Assembly: GCA_022457155.1 (NCBI GenBank)
Contig: JAJGOT010000418.1
Location: 696,001-760,000 of the forward strand
DNA from: Cladopsammia gracilis
Taxonomy: Eukaryota; Cnidaria; Anthozoa; Scleractinia; Dendrophylliidae
Direction of reading: 5' to 3'
Length of the DNA: 64,000 nt
This document shows, in pieces, positions 12,101 to 23,895 of the stretch; position 1 is the stretch's first letter; every line of letters starts with the position of its first letter. The position numbers were made by a program, and so were the translations under genes. Below the pieces are notes generated by a model. It searched no databases and was not told the origin of the DNA. It worked only from the letters and a program-made list of their open reading frames with translations.

Positions 12101-12235
12101 ATAGCGAGTATTATTGGAATCGCTTGCGTTTTTTTCTAGTGCCTCCTTTGCTTGGTTGAGTTCCTTTTGAAGAGTTTTTTCTTCCACATCTCTTTGTTTC
12201 GCTTTCTTTTTTGAGTGTAAAATAGCGTGATGTTT
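9173..12235 (-). mobile_element. LINE B: 5'-truncated L1-Tx1-type retrotransposon
   Basis: About 3.06 kb inserted in the minus orientation, flanked by AATACACAGTT at 9162-9172 and 12236-12246. The 5' end is truncated inside ORF2 just upstream of the reverse transcriptase domain, which is normal for incomplete target-primed reverse transcription. The 3' end (low coordinate) has an A/T-rich tail after a short 3' UTR. It is visibly younger than LINE A because its reading frame has a single nonsense codon. Confidence 0.88.
9446..12235 (-). pseudogene. LINE B ORF2: reverse transcriptase and C-terminal domain
   Basis: The frame is open from the 5' border to a stop at 9446, broken only by a TAG at 10484-10486. 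Codons before and after that stop are in the same frame, so it is a single nonsense change. Reverse-transcriptase motifs are intact: FIDFEKAFDS, RGVRQGDPLSPYLF and the catalytic YADD, at about residues 314-323, 371-384 and 416-419 counted from the codon at 12265. After the RT come the thumb region and a cysteine-rich knuckle (CTFC...H...C, near 9715-9775). The endonuclease domain is lost by 5' truncation. The L1-Tx1 assignment rests on similarity of layout and motifs to LINE A. Confidence 0.88.
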
Positions 12236-12468
12236 AATACACAGTTGATGTACCTGTAACCCCACGTTGTCTGCGAAATAATATTTTTGTAATTTTGAAT
12301 ATGAATGGTAAAACTATCCAATTATCTATATCAAAGTTATAAGGACTCAAAACCCCCATTATCAGGTTTGGAAACTAATTGTATTACATTTCGAATTTTT
12401 ATTTTTGAGATCTTTGTATCAACATAAGATTTATTGACAACCTGATGATTTTCAGTAGGTACAGGTAC
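12236..12468 (-). pseudogene. Fibre-like gene, middle piece between LINE B and LINE A
   Basis: A minus-strand piece of about 230 bp. It has LINE A's target duplication at its high end (12460-12468) and LINE B's at its low end (12236-12246). The frame entering from the LINE A side reads PTENHQVVNKSYVDTKISK, a fibre-type repeat ending in a YVD motif. A one-base shift near 12340 then moves to the frame that continues across LINE B. The piece proves that both LINEs landed in one gene. Confidence 0.65.
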
Positions 12469-12585
12469 TTTTATTTATTTATTTATTTGCACATATAAAA
12501 ACACAATAGTGAATAGTACACAAAAAGGAAATAAAATTATGAAATATAGGGTTTACATGAGTTATAAGAAAAGAAAATCATTTTA

Positions 12586-15500
12586 ATTTTCACATTTCTC
12601 TATTTTCCATTGCAATTTTAGTTTTTCTTGGAATTCTAATTGGCTGGGTATCTTTTCGGTTATTTTACAAGAGTAAACATATTTTTTGGCGAGTACAACT
12701 AATATATTAAGTTTACGTTTGAGTAGTGATCGCAGATTCGAAGGCAAAGTAAAATCGTTGAACAAAAATTGAGACAAATTTAGATGTGTTTTGTTGTCTT
12801 CGTAGAAATGTAGTATTGCGTAATTACTAAAATCATTCATGACTGAGCACTCCAGAAATGTATGTTCAAGGGAGTCAGGGAGTTTACAGAAGAAACACTT
12901 GTCATCCGTACTTTTTAAGCTCTTTATTAGTTACTAAAATTCGATGAAGTAGTTTAAAGGAAAACTGGTTTAGCTTGTTGTCCCTTCAGAGGCAATAGAC
13001 GACCTTGAAAATTTCTTCCCATTTGTTAGCAAAAGGAGGGTAATACGTAGCCCAAGTTTTAACCGAGGTAGGCTCATCTTTCAAATTACTACGAAACAAT
13101 GAATAGTAGTCCTTACATCGCGTCTTTGAGAGTGAGATATTTTTTCTTCAGAAAGCTGAAATACATTGGAATCATCAAGGTAAGAGTCGAGCGGTCTTAC
13201 AGTTGATGCACCCTCAGTTTTTAGGCTTGATGGTATAGAAGCAAGTAATTGAAAATAGTAAATAAAATTAATGTCTATTCCGTATTTCTGCTTGAAGTCT
13301 TCATAAGTAAGATAGTTGCCATTATTATTTAATAGATCTTGCACAAAAAGAACTCCTTTGTCGGCCAATTTCTTCCAATACAGAGATTTCCCTTCAATTG
13401 TTATGTTTTCGTTGTTCCATAAAAGTAGAGTGCTGCTGTAGCAATCATTGTAAAGACTCTTTAACTCCTTAAAATCTAAAAGTTCAATATAGAAGTGAGG
13501 AATATTCCTGTTAAGTTTCTTTGTATTGTAATTACATTTAAGTAAAAAAGACAGCCCTCCATATCTATTAAAGAATGCATTTGGTATTGCTTTCCACGCA
13601 TCATTGGACCCACTTAAAAATCTACTTATCCAGCTTAGACGTAACGATTTGACCGTTGTTCTGAAATTTGGAAAGTTAAGACCTCCTTTACTCTGGGCCT
13701 GATATAAAACAGTTCTCTTAATCTCGTCATTTTTATTCTTCCATAGAAAGCTAAAAAGTTCTTTGAACAATGTTTATGACTTCCTCAGGGACAGTTAGCA
13801 TTGAGGCCGCATAAACCAATTTGGAAACGCCCAAAGATTTTGCGAGGAGAGTTCTTCCCATAAGCGTCAGGTCACGGGATAACCAAATGTTTAGCTTAGT
13901 TTCCATTTTTTGAATTTTGTTGAAAAAGTTGATAGTCATTCTTATCACTATTATAGGATACGAAGGTGCCTAAAATTTTAATTGGATCTTTGGTTGTGCT
14001 TATTCCAATAGTACAAGTTTTGTTTTCTTTCAGCGAACCAATCCACATGGCTTTTGTCTTATTTAGTTTAAGACCTGAAATTTTTCCAAACTCATTCAAA
14101 ACAGACATGGTCTCTCTTAATGAGTTAACGTCCTTGCATATGAGGGTTGTGTCGTTAGCAAACTGACTCAACTTGGCCTCAACCGAACCCGGAAGTACAA
14201 TTCCTTGGATATTGAGACTTTGACGAATTTTTTGTGCAAGTATTTCGGCAGTTAGAATAAAGAGAAGGGGACTCATAGGGCAGCCCTGACGGATTCCCCT
14301 TGATACTTTAAAGTAATTTGTCATATAGCCTCCATTTAGTACTCCACTTTCCACATCACAGTAAAGCGTAGATATCCATTGTCTAATATTAGGTCCAAAG
14401 TTGAAAAATCTTAATGTATTTTGGATAAAATGTCATTCTAATGAATCAAAAGCCTTCTCAAAATCTACAAATACCATAATACCAGGGATTTTATTCATCT
14501 CTGTGTACTCCATAATATCATTTAAAAGGCGGACATTTTGGCCGATGAATCTTCCTTTAACAAAACCTGTCTGATCGGTATGAATTAAGGTGGGTAGTTT
14601 AGGCTCAATTCGTTTGGCAATTAATCTTGCAAGTATTTTGTAATCCACGTTTAAAAGCGTTATAGGACGCCAGTTGGTTAAAACAACAAGATAATTTTCA
14701 TCTTTTGGTATTAAAGAAATAACCCCTCTCCTTTGAGATATTGACAACTTCCCCTTACCGAAAGCTTCCTTAAAAGAATTGAGCATCCTATCGCCTAAGA
14801 ACTCAAAAAAGGCTTCATAAAATTCTTTGGTACAGCCATCGTCACCTGGAGTTGTTGTCGTTGAGACCTTTTAAAGCATTTAACAGTTCTTCCTTTGAAA
14901 TATCGTATTCCAGGTCTTGATGCTCCTCATCCGATAACTTAGGAAAATTTAAATTTTTGACAAAATCCTGAAATAATTTATCATTGTTGTCGTCATCACC
15001 AGGTTCCACTTTGGTAGATAAGAGCGTTTTGTAAAACTCCTCGATTTCCTGATTCACTCTTCGGAAATCCGTGATGATCTCGCCTCCGTTAACTTTTAAT
15101 TTCGTTATAACTTTCCTTTCATAGTTCCTTTTTTCTGTATTAAAGAAGTATTTCGTTGGCTTTTCGCCATCTTCTATCCACCTCACCTTCGATCTAAAAA
15201 TCGCTTCTTTCCCTCTTATTGTATATAGGTCATTTAATTCATTTTTGAGCCGATCGTATTCCATTAAAACCACGTCGTCTAAACATCCTTCGTTGCATAT
15301 TTTGCCATCTATTTCTTGAATTTTTTGTTGAACAATTTCTGCACGGTCCCTTAATCTTTTCCTTTTTCCTTTTTGAATAATCAATTGTTTTACATCGTAT
15401 TTCCATTTTAGTAAGTTCCCAGAGCAACTGATCACTCTCAGTATCCTTATATTTCTGTTCAATGAAGGGTAAATATCCTTTTATCAGCTCTAAATATTCT

Positions 15501-16275
15501 TCATCTTCCAACAAAGAATTATTGCATTTCCAGTTCCCAGGCCCCCGTCTAAAAGCGTTATCAATTTTTAAGCTAAGGAAAAATGCTTTATGATAAGGCG
15601 CAATCGATGAGCGGGTTTCCGTTTTTACGACTTGGTCAGTAAAATGCTTTGCTATCAAAAAAAATCAATTCGCGATTTAATTTTTAAACTTTTTGATTCA
15701 TAGGTATAAGATCGTGTATTCGGATGCATTGAGCGATAAATATCTACCAAGTCAAGCTCTTTCATGAGACTTAAAAGAGCATTCCTATAATTCGTCTCCT
15801 TCCACGGTAGTCCCCCACACTTATCTAGACGACTAAGTCCTGTATTCCAGTCACCGGAGATGATAGTTTTGGATGTGTTGGCCTTTGAAACTAAGAGATC
15901 ACTCAGTGTTATAAATATAGGTTGTTGACGGTAATCAGTAGGTGCATAAATATTTACAATTGAGATACTCTCTTCCATTTTCAAATTAGCCAAGATCAAC
16001 CTGCCTTCAGTATCAGTACAAACATTATCTAATATAAAAGTACTATTTGGACTCACCAAGATACATACGCCTCTGGAGTGCTCTGTGCCATGGGAAAAGA
16101 TGATCTGACCACCCCATTCTGAGCGCCAAAATCTTTCGTCTTCTCTCTTAGAAAAGGTTTCTTGTAGACAATAAAGTGAAGCTCTTTGATTTTTCAGGTA
16201 CGAAAAGATTGCACTACGTTTTGTAGGATTACGCAAACCCCTTACATTCAGTGACAAAACTTTTAACGAAGCCAT
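12586..16275 (-). pseudogene. LINE A ORF2: endonuclease-reverse transcriptase, broken
   Basis: The frame probably starts at the ATG at 16275 (MASLKVLSLNVRGL). That is the N-terminus of an APE-like endonuclease, with CLQETFS, NIYAPTD and SGDWNTG motifs in the next 200 residues. The reverse transcriptase follows at about 13750-14790, in pieces separated by frameshifts (near 15655, 15240, 14842-14786, 13900 and 13760) and a stop at 14433. Motif A reads FVDFEKAFDSLE and motif B GIRQGCPMSPLLF. The catalytic box reads FAND in place of the expected F/YADD, a change expected to abolish activity. A cysteine knuckle follows near 12850-12920. Confidence 0.85.
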
Positions 16276-16557
16276 ATTCACGCATACAAAAAGACGAAAG
16301 TTTGAAAAGAAAAAAACAAAACACCAGAAAGTCAAACGGACACTAAACACAATCACTTTCAATTACAGCTACAACTTACCTCTCCTGGGATCTACAGCTA
16401 TACTTAAAAAAACAGAGGTCCGCATATTGAGAGGTATAATTAAGTCACATTGTTGCTTTTATATAGGATCGATACAAATTAGACTATTGGGCGTGTTAAT
16501 TGGTGGAAAAAGAAAAAGTGAATCAATGCTGAAAAATTAAGGTCCGGTCAAGATAAA

Positions 16558-17502
16558 CTATAATTTTTTTAAGTCTTCTTCCGTATCGATTTTAATTGCA
16601 GCCTTGGTCGCTGGATTTAGTTTAATAAAAATTTTCCCATCTGTTGTCCAAACTGTCCATTCTTTGTGCTGGCGCTTTTTATCACGTACTTTTTTGAATA
16701 ATCCGGCTCTTTGGGCTGTAAGATTTTCATTTATGTAGATTTTTTCTGCGCCTGAAAGGTGTTGGACGTTTGCTGTGTGTAGTTTCCTGCGGTTCCGATA
16801 CATTTCATCTTTGCTGTGATAATTACTGAAACGCACAATTATTGGTTTTGGTTGAGTTTTCCCCCTCTTAAAACGATGGACTATGTCTATATCTTCCGGA
16901 TACAAGTCTATGTCCATACACTCTGCCAGTTTAATAATTGTCTCTTCAAGATCTTCATCTTCCACTTCGGGAATCCCAAATATTTCTAAATTCACCTTTC
17001 TCGTATATTGTTCGAGATCATCCAGTTTTTTCTCCAAAGACTCAATTTGCGCAATCTTTTCCTGTAGCTTAGTGCTCATCTCTTCCTTATTAGTATCGAT
17101 TTTTTCATTCAAACCAGAGTCCTTCTTTTCCAAGTTCTTCACTTTCTTGTGTTGATCCAAGTTGCTTTTAGTAAGTTCATCTATTTTGGCTTGTGAAAAG
17201 TCGAGAGAGATTCGCGCAGCTCTTCATAGTTGTTCTGTAATACTTTAAGATCGTTAATCAAGCTGTTGGTGTTATTTTCAATTCGCATTAAAGCCTTCCA
17301 CATGTCTGACAAAGAATGGGTCCCTTTCTTCGTGTTCGACAGAATCCGCCATTGTTGACGAACTGAATTCTTCGTCTGAATTACCACTTTTCGCTTCTTG
17401 TTTGGGCGACGTATCAGTGCCTGAACCGCCACTGAGCCTCTTTCTCTTTTTTTCCCCATATTCAAAGCATTTGTCGTTTTTCATCTTTAAATTACCTCTC
17501 AC
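16558..17502 (-). pseudogene. LINE A ORF1: coiled-coil and RRM-type protein, frameshifted
   Basis: Starts near the ATG at 17502 with a basic stretch (GEKKRKRLSGG), then shifts frame near 17465-17280 and again near 17165. The main piece (17160-16558, 200 residues) has a heptad-rich coiled coil over about residues 1-55. An RRM-like fold follows, with the NLEIFGIPE and PKPIIVRF strands typical of L1 ORF1p, and then a C-terminal domain. In L1 elements this protein binds the LINE RNA and acts as a chaperone in the RNP. A spacer of about 200 bp separates it from ORF2. Confidence 0.8.
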
Positions 17503-17560
17503 ATAACGGAGCTCAACAAAACATGTCCGACTCTTGTCAGCCTCTCTCCCCAGTCCTAGC

Positions 17561-17775
17561 TACAGGTACATTTTCTATATGATGATTATTCCTATCTAAA
17601 TTTGTCTGCATCACCATTTTGTTATTTTCAAAACTATAAGGTAACACTCTAGAATCAACATCTGATAGAAAATTTTTATCTCCATAAATACAAATTATAA
17701 GATTTGCGTGTTTCAGGTGTTCCATCACATTTTAAATCTACCATAACATACTCAGGTGACGAAATATGATATTTA
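17561..17775 (-). pseudogene. Fibre-like gene, piece 5' of LINE A
   Basis: The minus-strand frame includes MQTNLDRNNHHIENVP, the type of 'L-D-x-N-x-H-x-I-x-N' repeat found in trimeric fibre-like proteins. It stops being coding exactly at LINE A's target site (17561-17569) and resumes at 12468. A one-base frameshift lies near 17690. The high end is cut by the dispersed repeat at 17776-18100. Confidence 0.6.
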
Positions 17776-18100
17776 TGCTTATAAAATTCATTAATAATTC
17801 ATAAGGAAAGTACAAAAGAAATGAAAATTTAATGAAGTTTTGTAAATCCCAATACAAATCAAGTGAGTTGATGAGTTATTAAACAGTAGAATTAACTTTA
17901 GATCCAGACATCTCCTCAGCTAATTAGTATGCGTTTACTTTTCATACAGATCTCTACTTATTGTTTCATTTCATAAGTAGGATAAAATATTCGCGTCCCA
18001 TCTGTATGGGCGTTTACAACGGCTCGCCTTCGGCTCGCCATTGTATACAGATCTCCCGCTCATATTTCATCTACTATATGAGAATAATTGATCACGGTAT
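17776..18100 (+). repeat. Dispersed repeat, copy 2, inside fibre-like gene
   Basis: About 225 bp (17776-18000) match 6845-7065. The remainder to about 18100 includes an inverted CATCTGTATGG...CCATTGTATACAGAT pair around a GGCTCGCCTTCGGCTCGCC motif. It separates two coding pieces of the fibre-like gene, so it is a third insertion into that gene. Confidence 0.65.
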
Positions 18101-19190
18101 AATTAAAAAATTGTTTTGTTGATTGTTGATATTTAAACTCGTCCTTACAACATTAACACTCGCATTGTTCATTGTAACTGGAAAGAATTCAATGCAAATA
18201 GTGTCTTCACCTTCTGGAAGTTTATACATATTAAATCCAATTCTTCCAGAATATAAGTTGCTAATATCTTTCGCTATTTGGAGGTAATAAGCTTTTTTAT
18301 TGAATAAATGTGATGAAATTGGATAATATTCTCACTACTCGATTCATCAACATCTTCCATCAAATACCATAATTCATCTTTGAAATGAGAAGTTAAAGTG
18401 ATATGTGATTTATTAACATAATCTTTATATTCTTTTTCTAATTTAATGACTTCTGCGCCAAAATCCAATTTATCAAGTTTATTTAATTGTAGACGTTTGA
18501 TTGTAGTAGTGTTGTTATTTATAGCGCTAGTATTATTTATTATTGTGTTATCACTAGTTTTTGTATCAACATATGATTTAGCAGATTTTACATTTACTGA
18601 TCGATCCACATATCTTTTATTTGCCCCTTCATCATCAATTGTTGGATCTTTTTTATTGTAAATGATGTCGTTGTTCATATCTATATCTGTTTCCATTTAA
18701 AACATTTCTTTTCGTGATAAAAATATATTTTTAACATCATTGTAAGAAACAAGATTGTTGTAATTTGCTCTAAATGATGAAAAGTCTGTTGTTTTGATTG
18801 GACAATGTTGAAAAGTTCCTTTAAATCAATATCTTTAGTAACTTTATGTCTTGTGCACCAACATTTGGATGATACTTTTTCAAACTGATCATATTGACAG
18901 CTGAAAGATCATTGTTTTCATCAGTGTCCATATTTATGATAAGTTTTCGATTCATTAATTTGTGACGGATTGATGATTTTATTTCCTCAAAGATGTAAAT
19001 CCGCAGTCATGTGTTGTACCATCCAATTTTAAATAATGTATCTCCATACTCTTTATTAACAACATCTTTATAATCTTTTGGGTCTTTTACATTTATCAAT
19101 TTTCTGTTTTGAATATCAAACTTATTATCTGTTAATATAAACCCTGGACCTGGCTGACCTGCTTTCGATGCAACAGTATTTCACAATGTT
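18101..19190 (-). pseudogene. Fibre-like gene, 5' part
   Basis: Reads on the minus strand from a GQPGPGFILTD segment near 19165, through an INVKDPKDYKDVVNKEY repeat, to METDIDMNNDIIYNKKDP...ANKRYVDRSV in an ORF at 18696-18274. The same 'DMxNxxIxNxxDP...ANKxYVD' repeat returns downstream of LINE A. Such repeats form trimeric stalks in tail-fibre-like proteins of virus-like elements. A coding stretch of about 55 codons (KLPEGEDTICIEFFP) follows near 18105-18260. Several frameshifts and stops between 18720 and 19160 break the frame. A role in attachment is inferred only from the family resemblance. Confidence 0.6.
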
Positions 19191-19218
19191 CATAAAAAAT
19201 TCCCATTATATATTTACA

Positions 19219-19856
19219 TTACATATTTCCATAAAAGTTTCTTTTGACTGTTTTCATAGGTTTGTCAACATATAGGAATGAATACGGTTTTTTGCTGGCT
19301 TTGAGATATTGTTCTTTTGATACTACGAGCTCATGAGATATTAAATTTCTTTCATTAGTTAATGGAAAATCGTAAATGCAAAAATGTGAACAGTTCAATC
19401 GTATATCCTTTGATATTTTGTAGAAATTCTGTGAAAGGTAGATAGCTGAGCAATTTTTATGACGACCACGGATAAAATAATCAATAAGTGGTTTCTGATT
19501 CTTTTCACAAATAAAATCATCAAATATTATAATTTTTTGTAAACCACTTTCTAAACTATTAACAGGTTTAATTTCGTCATTATTATAATGCATTACATTA
19601 TATTCAACCTGATTACTGATATCATTCAATGTTTCTATTAGATTTTTATATTTGTCTTTCCCTAAGTTCTTACCATATAAATGAATTTGATCAAAATAAA
19701 TTAAATGTTTCATTAACATGTGGTATAGTGAGTTGTATTGGTTTTACCACTTCCACTATTACCGCATATAAGCATGCGGAACGTGTCCATTGACATGGAT
19801 GAGTATAATCGTTTGAAATTATCATTATCCTTAGAATCATAATTAGGAATTTCCAT
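19219..19856 (-). pseudogene. Genome-packaging ATPase of the virus-like element, one frameshift
   Basis: The start ATG is at 19854-19856. The first about 45 codons carry the Walker A motif GNSGSGKT, and a frameshift near 19725 moves to the frame that runs on to 19219. The second part has hydrophobic strands followed by IIIFDD (Walker B) near residue 65 and a C-terminal segment ending KTVKRNFYGNM. This is the layout of FtsK/HerA-type (A32-like) packaging ATPases, which pump DNA into capsids in Polintons and related viruses. At about 210 residues it is near the usual size. Apart from the single shift it is well kept. Confidence 0.8.
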
Positions 19857-20236
19857 TATACTATTACATTTTATTAAAAGATAAGTTGAAATAAGTTTAG
19901 ATAACTTTATATAACGTATATACTACACTAAACAAAACAATTAAGGATCGATATTTTCATAACTATTATTACAATTAAAGACCGGCAATATTTTGGTGTC
20001 GTGTTTATTTTAATAAGGATAAAATTTCACACATGGGTTTTTGTGAATGGAAAGTTCGCCACTTTCGGTTTACAGCATCTCTAAATATTGAAAGAACAAT
20101 GACATAAACATCAAAATCACATGTTTTCTCGGAATCAAATGTCATGCAACAAACAGAATTTTATGTTCGGTGCACAAATCGCACCATCTCGCGTTTTTTT
20201 GTCAGTGTTTGCTCTCTTCTCAAGATAAAACTGGCA

Positions 20237-20781
20237 CTACTTTAGAAACAACCCTCTAAAGCTTTCGTGGCAACTGGAAAATTTCTGATTCTTCGACAGC
20301 TCGTCGCCTGGACACTCGTTTTGCCACACGATCTTTCTCCCAACGACAACGAAGATGGCAGCCTGTTCCTCTAGCAGCATATCGGCCACAAAAAGCTTTG
20401 TGGTTGAAACGCAGTCGCCAGACAATTATTTCCGTACTGCAATAAGGATCTCTTAAGGCCAGTCGCTCTAACAATTTTTCTTGGGGTGATTTTTTTTGCC
20501 ACTTTTCTAGGCCTTCCACCGCTTCTTTTCAACGGGGTAACATTTCCTTTGAGTTTTAAGATATCTTTCCATCGTTTTACGGCGTTTTTGTCCAGCATAC
20601 CAGCGTCCGCGAGTTTGGTTTTCACATCGATACCTGACTTAATTAGCTGCAAAACAGCTGTTCGCAATCTTGGCGAAAATGGTTTGCCCCTGTTATCTTT
20701 ACCACTTGTAGGGCGAATTGTGGATGATTTGCGTTTTTGTTTGAAGGCGGGATTGTTTAAATCCCCCTTTTTAAAAGGCAT
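20237..20781 (-). pseudogene. Tc1/mariner-like transposase N-terminal fragment (HTH plus GRPRK)
   Basis: Starts at the ATG at 20781 with a basic leader (KKGDLNNPAFKQKRKSS). Next come a helix-turn-helix-like region and the motif LKRSGGRPRKVAKKITPRKI. The GRPRK box between two HTH subdomains is characteristic of Tc1-type transposases. The frame continues better in another register after about 20455 (LALRDPYCSTEI, then 20256), so a frameshift is likely. No DDE catalytic domain is found downstream. It sits between the packaging ATPase and a LINE. Alternatively it could be another HTH DNA-binding protein. Confidence 0.45.
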
Positions 20782-21036
20782 AACTTAAAACTTAACAAAA
20801 TATATTGTTTTGACTTTTAAATTTTCGTTAAACAACATTGCAGCAATTTACCAAAACAAAGCGAATTTTGGCGCGAAACTCGTCGCGGCCGCGCGCGGTT
20901 TTTCCGCCCTTCAGCGGCCCCAGCGTGAATTTTGTAGCTTTAAAAAAATTTTGCATGTGTGAAATTTCCTGCTCGGTTGAATTACTTACTTTCATTGACT
21001 TTGGTGAAATGTTGCAAGAATTATTTGAAATTACAT
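20782..21036. other. GC-rich spacer, no gene
   Basis: Contains a GCGCGAAACTCGTCGCGGCCGC stretch followed by AT-rich sequence. No coding signal is seen. Confidence 0.4.
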
Positions 21037-21905
21037 ACACACATACATACATACATACATACATACATACATAAACTTTATTTAAGTGTCAAGGTATTTA
21101 GCTAAAGGCTAATTGTGGACACCATAAATAAATAACATGAATACAATTCAATTATATGTAAAAAATATAGTCTTAGAATATAATTAATGTAAAGCTAATT
21201 GTGGACACTATAAATAAATAGCATGAATACAATTCAAGTATATGTAAAAATAAAAAATTTAGTGTTAGAATATAATTAATTTTTAAAAATATAGTCTTAA
21301 AATATCATCAATTATGAAAATAACATGAATATATAAAATTATTACAACCAGAACAGTAAGCAGGGAACAAACAAAGACAACCAATCAAATAGACAGACAA
21401 ACAAGCAGACAATATAGGACAAACATATAAGCAGCAGTCAAACATAAATATAAAATTTAGAAAGTTAAAAATCTAGAAAATTCCAATTAGATGAAATAAA
21501 TGGAGGATACGGGAGCACACTCCCAATACACCAGGAAGCCAGACAGCAGAAGCCACTGTGCATACCCACCACTCTAAGATCAGCATGCACAGCAGCCACA
21601 CGTACCGTCCAGCAAACCAAGCACATTAGAGCACGCACCCCTCTCCTGAATGCCTGAAGACTGGTCTTACTGCGTAGTTCCTGGCTTTTCTTGCCCCATA
21701 TGTGTGGGCCTAAATATTTGGTACTGTGCTTACCATACTTAACAGTATTATGTCTTGGAACAGGAAAATCACTTCGTAAGTTATAATGCTTATCTTGCTG
21801 AAAAAACATATTACATACATGCTCTGGAGCTAGTGAATTTTTAACCTTATACATTAAAATTAGTATATCTCGTAAATCGATATTCCTTATGTCGAATGAG
21901 AGAAA
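21037..21905 (-). mobile_element. 5'-truncated CR1/L2-like LINE
   Basis: The 3' end (low coordinate) is an (ACAT)n microsatellite at about 21034-21072 running into ACTTTATTTAAG. The 3' UTR has an internal direct repeat of about 87 bp (21101-21187 and 21188-21280). The coding remnant at about 21630-21905 reads, on the minus strand, RNIDLRDILILMYKV...YNLRSDF...YLGPHIWGKKS. This is the C-terminal tail of the reverse-transcriptase ORF of CR1/L2-type LINEs. The element ends abruptly beside the plus-strand gene starting at 21908. Confidence 0.75.
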
Positions 21906-21907
21906 AT

Positions 21908-23800
21908 GACAAAAATTGTTCGACATATTATTAAAGGAGTTCAAACTTCTAAACAGGTCGTTTTTGAGAAAAAGAAGGAAGACGTTGAGCCGATTACTGA
22001 ACAACTCGAAAAAGAAATTGATCAGATAAGTAAGTTGAGAGAAGAATCCAAGCAAAAACAAACTGTACCATATTATGAACAAGTACAAAAATTAGCATTA
22101 GCAGGGCCTCAGGGTCAACAACCACCAAACATGGTATCCGATATGGATAAAGGTTTTACACTTGACGACTTACATTTTTTGCAAAAAATCTACCTTTACC
22201 ATCTACTGTTTTTTGGATACTATGAAAGATCCAAATGCAGTTGATAAATAATTTAAAAAAGTGGTCAAATAAATACAAAATAGGAATGGAAAAGGGCCAT
22301 TTATCAACAACCAAAAAAGCAAGAAATAAAAACAAAGATCAAATAGCTCAATATGGAAATTGAAAGTATACAAAAATATCGAAGACGATTGGGTATCATA
22401 GAAGAAGACTCAAACCCTAAAAATTGGTAAGGAAATTTACACACAAAGAAAACGAAATGCTTATAAGATAGATCCAATAACTAATACACATGGAAATTTA
22501 ATTATAAATCTTCCAAAATGATATGGTAAACTTAAATTGGTAGCTTATCAAGATAAGAAAAAAAGTATGACAAACAGGTGGATTTTGACACCATTGATCT
22601 CTACACAAAGCGATTTAATAGTAAAAAAAATATAGTCCTTTATCAAAAATGATATTCCACGACTTGAATCAACTAAGTGAAATACCAATACATAGAACTT
22701 CCAATAAAAACAAAAAGATAGGCAGTGGAGTAATTTATTATAACACAGATAACCTTGAGTCGTTTGGAGCTCCTTGGACGTAGCATTATCGGAGGTAATG
22801 ATGGCGTAAAAGACGAATTTACACAAATTGCACACACATTAAACAGACTTGGAATAGATAACCATCAACTCAATGATTTAATTAACCCTATTCAGACTGG
22901 GCTTTTTTAGGCAATCTGTGACTGGGGGGGGGGGGCTCCTCGGACCCCCCTTCATATCTCTGGAACCAGTAAGACTAGGACCATGAAATTTTCACACAAT
23001 GTTCACCTCCATACAAGGAAACCTCACACCCAGTTTTGACCTGCCACACCCAATTATGACGTCACAGCGACGTAATTTTTGTTTTTCCGACGTTTCTTTG
23101 ATATTTTTCCATCCAGATACTTAAAATATCAAATTTAACTGTAAAATCGTCTCTTTAATATTAAAACATAATAAATACAAACAAGGACACACTTGTAAAG
23201 CGAGAAAATCAAAAAAAGGCGATAAAACTATAATTTTGAAATTATTGTCCGCCATCTTGGATTTCCTTGTTTTTCGTTTAAATTAAAATTTAAAAAATAT
23301 CTAAAAGAGAAAAGGATCAGAATGTATAAAAAACGTATCAAACTAATGTCTATTATCCAAACAATGAACTTAGAAGCGTTATTTAATAAATAGTACAACA
23401 TTTTTCTCTATAAGTAAAAGTGAGCAAAAATTTACCTACCCCTCCCCCCCAAATATTTGATGTTAAAAATTTTTGATGTCTTTCAAGAACTAGTCCCAAG
23501 AAAAAACTATTCTAATATGAAAATGCACTATAAGTCAAAAAACAAGATCTTAAAATAAAAAATTCACCATATTTTAATATTTTGAAAACCTATGTGTCAA
23601 AAACCGGTTGCCATGGCAACATGGTTAATCACACTGACATGTTATGGATACCAAAATGTCCCTAGATAAATTCTAGGAAAAGTCACAAAATTTCAGCCTC
23701 ATAGCTATTTCGGTGTAAGAGTTATTACAATTTTACTGGAGGGGGGGTTCGAAAAGCCCCCCCCCCCAGTCTGAATAGGGTTAAAGAATATATAATCTAA
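21908..23800 (+). pseudogene. Unnamed structural-type gene of the virus-like remnant, interrupted
   Basis: Begins at ATG 21908 with a coiled-coil-like segment rich in Lys and Glu (EQLEKEIDQISKLREESKQK) and a Gly/Pro/Gln-rich linker. Frameshifts near 22200, 22370 and 22440-22560 break it. Later in-frame pieces read like a continuous protein (YTQKRNAYKIDP near 22440; KIGSGVIYYNT near 22720; AHTLNRLG near 22830). A TTAA element (22886-23780) then splits the last few codons, and the frame ends at about 23795 after it. The gene precedes the polymerase on the same strand. I recognise its style from virus-like elements but cannot name its function. Confidence 0.5.
22886..23780. mobile_element. 895-bp piggyBac-type MITE with TTAA duplication
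   Basis: Flanked by TTAA at 22882-22885 and 23781-23784. The terminal inverted repeats are CCCTATTCAGACTGGG at the left and its complement at the right, followed by long G and C runs. TTAA duplications and CCC ends are typical of piggyBac transposons. No transposase is encoded, so it must move in trans. Confidence 0.88.
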
Positions 23801-23895
23801 TAATATACAATACAAGAACGAGCAATTCATAGTTCTTCTTTAAACAGAGTAAAACTAGGAAAAAGCAAACCTGAGGACTTCATTATTAAATTTAA

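Larger units (their letters stand above)
12469..17560 (-). mobile_element. LINE A: near full-length, decayed L1-Tx1-type retrotransposon
   Basis: About 5.09 kb in the minus orientation, flanked by TACAGGTAC at 17561-17569 and 12460-12468. In order it carries an ORF1 coiled-coil/RRM protein (16558-17502), an apurinic-type endonuclease, a reverse transcriptase and a zinc knuckle (ORF2, 12586-16275). The 3' end has an AAAT-type microsatellite tail (12471-12487). Multiple frameshifts and stops show it is older than LINE B. The ORF1/ORF2 layout and the microsatellite tail fit the Tx1 branch of L1. Confidence 0.87.

Noticed and set aside
21465..22088. A 207-codon minus-strand ORF as one protein
   Set aside because: Only the part below about 21905 is LINE coding sequence; the rest is antisense to a gene of the virus-like remnant and the 3' third is LINE UTR.
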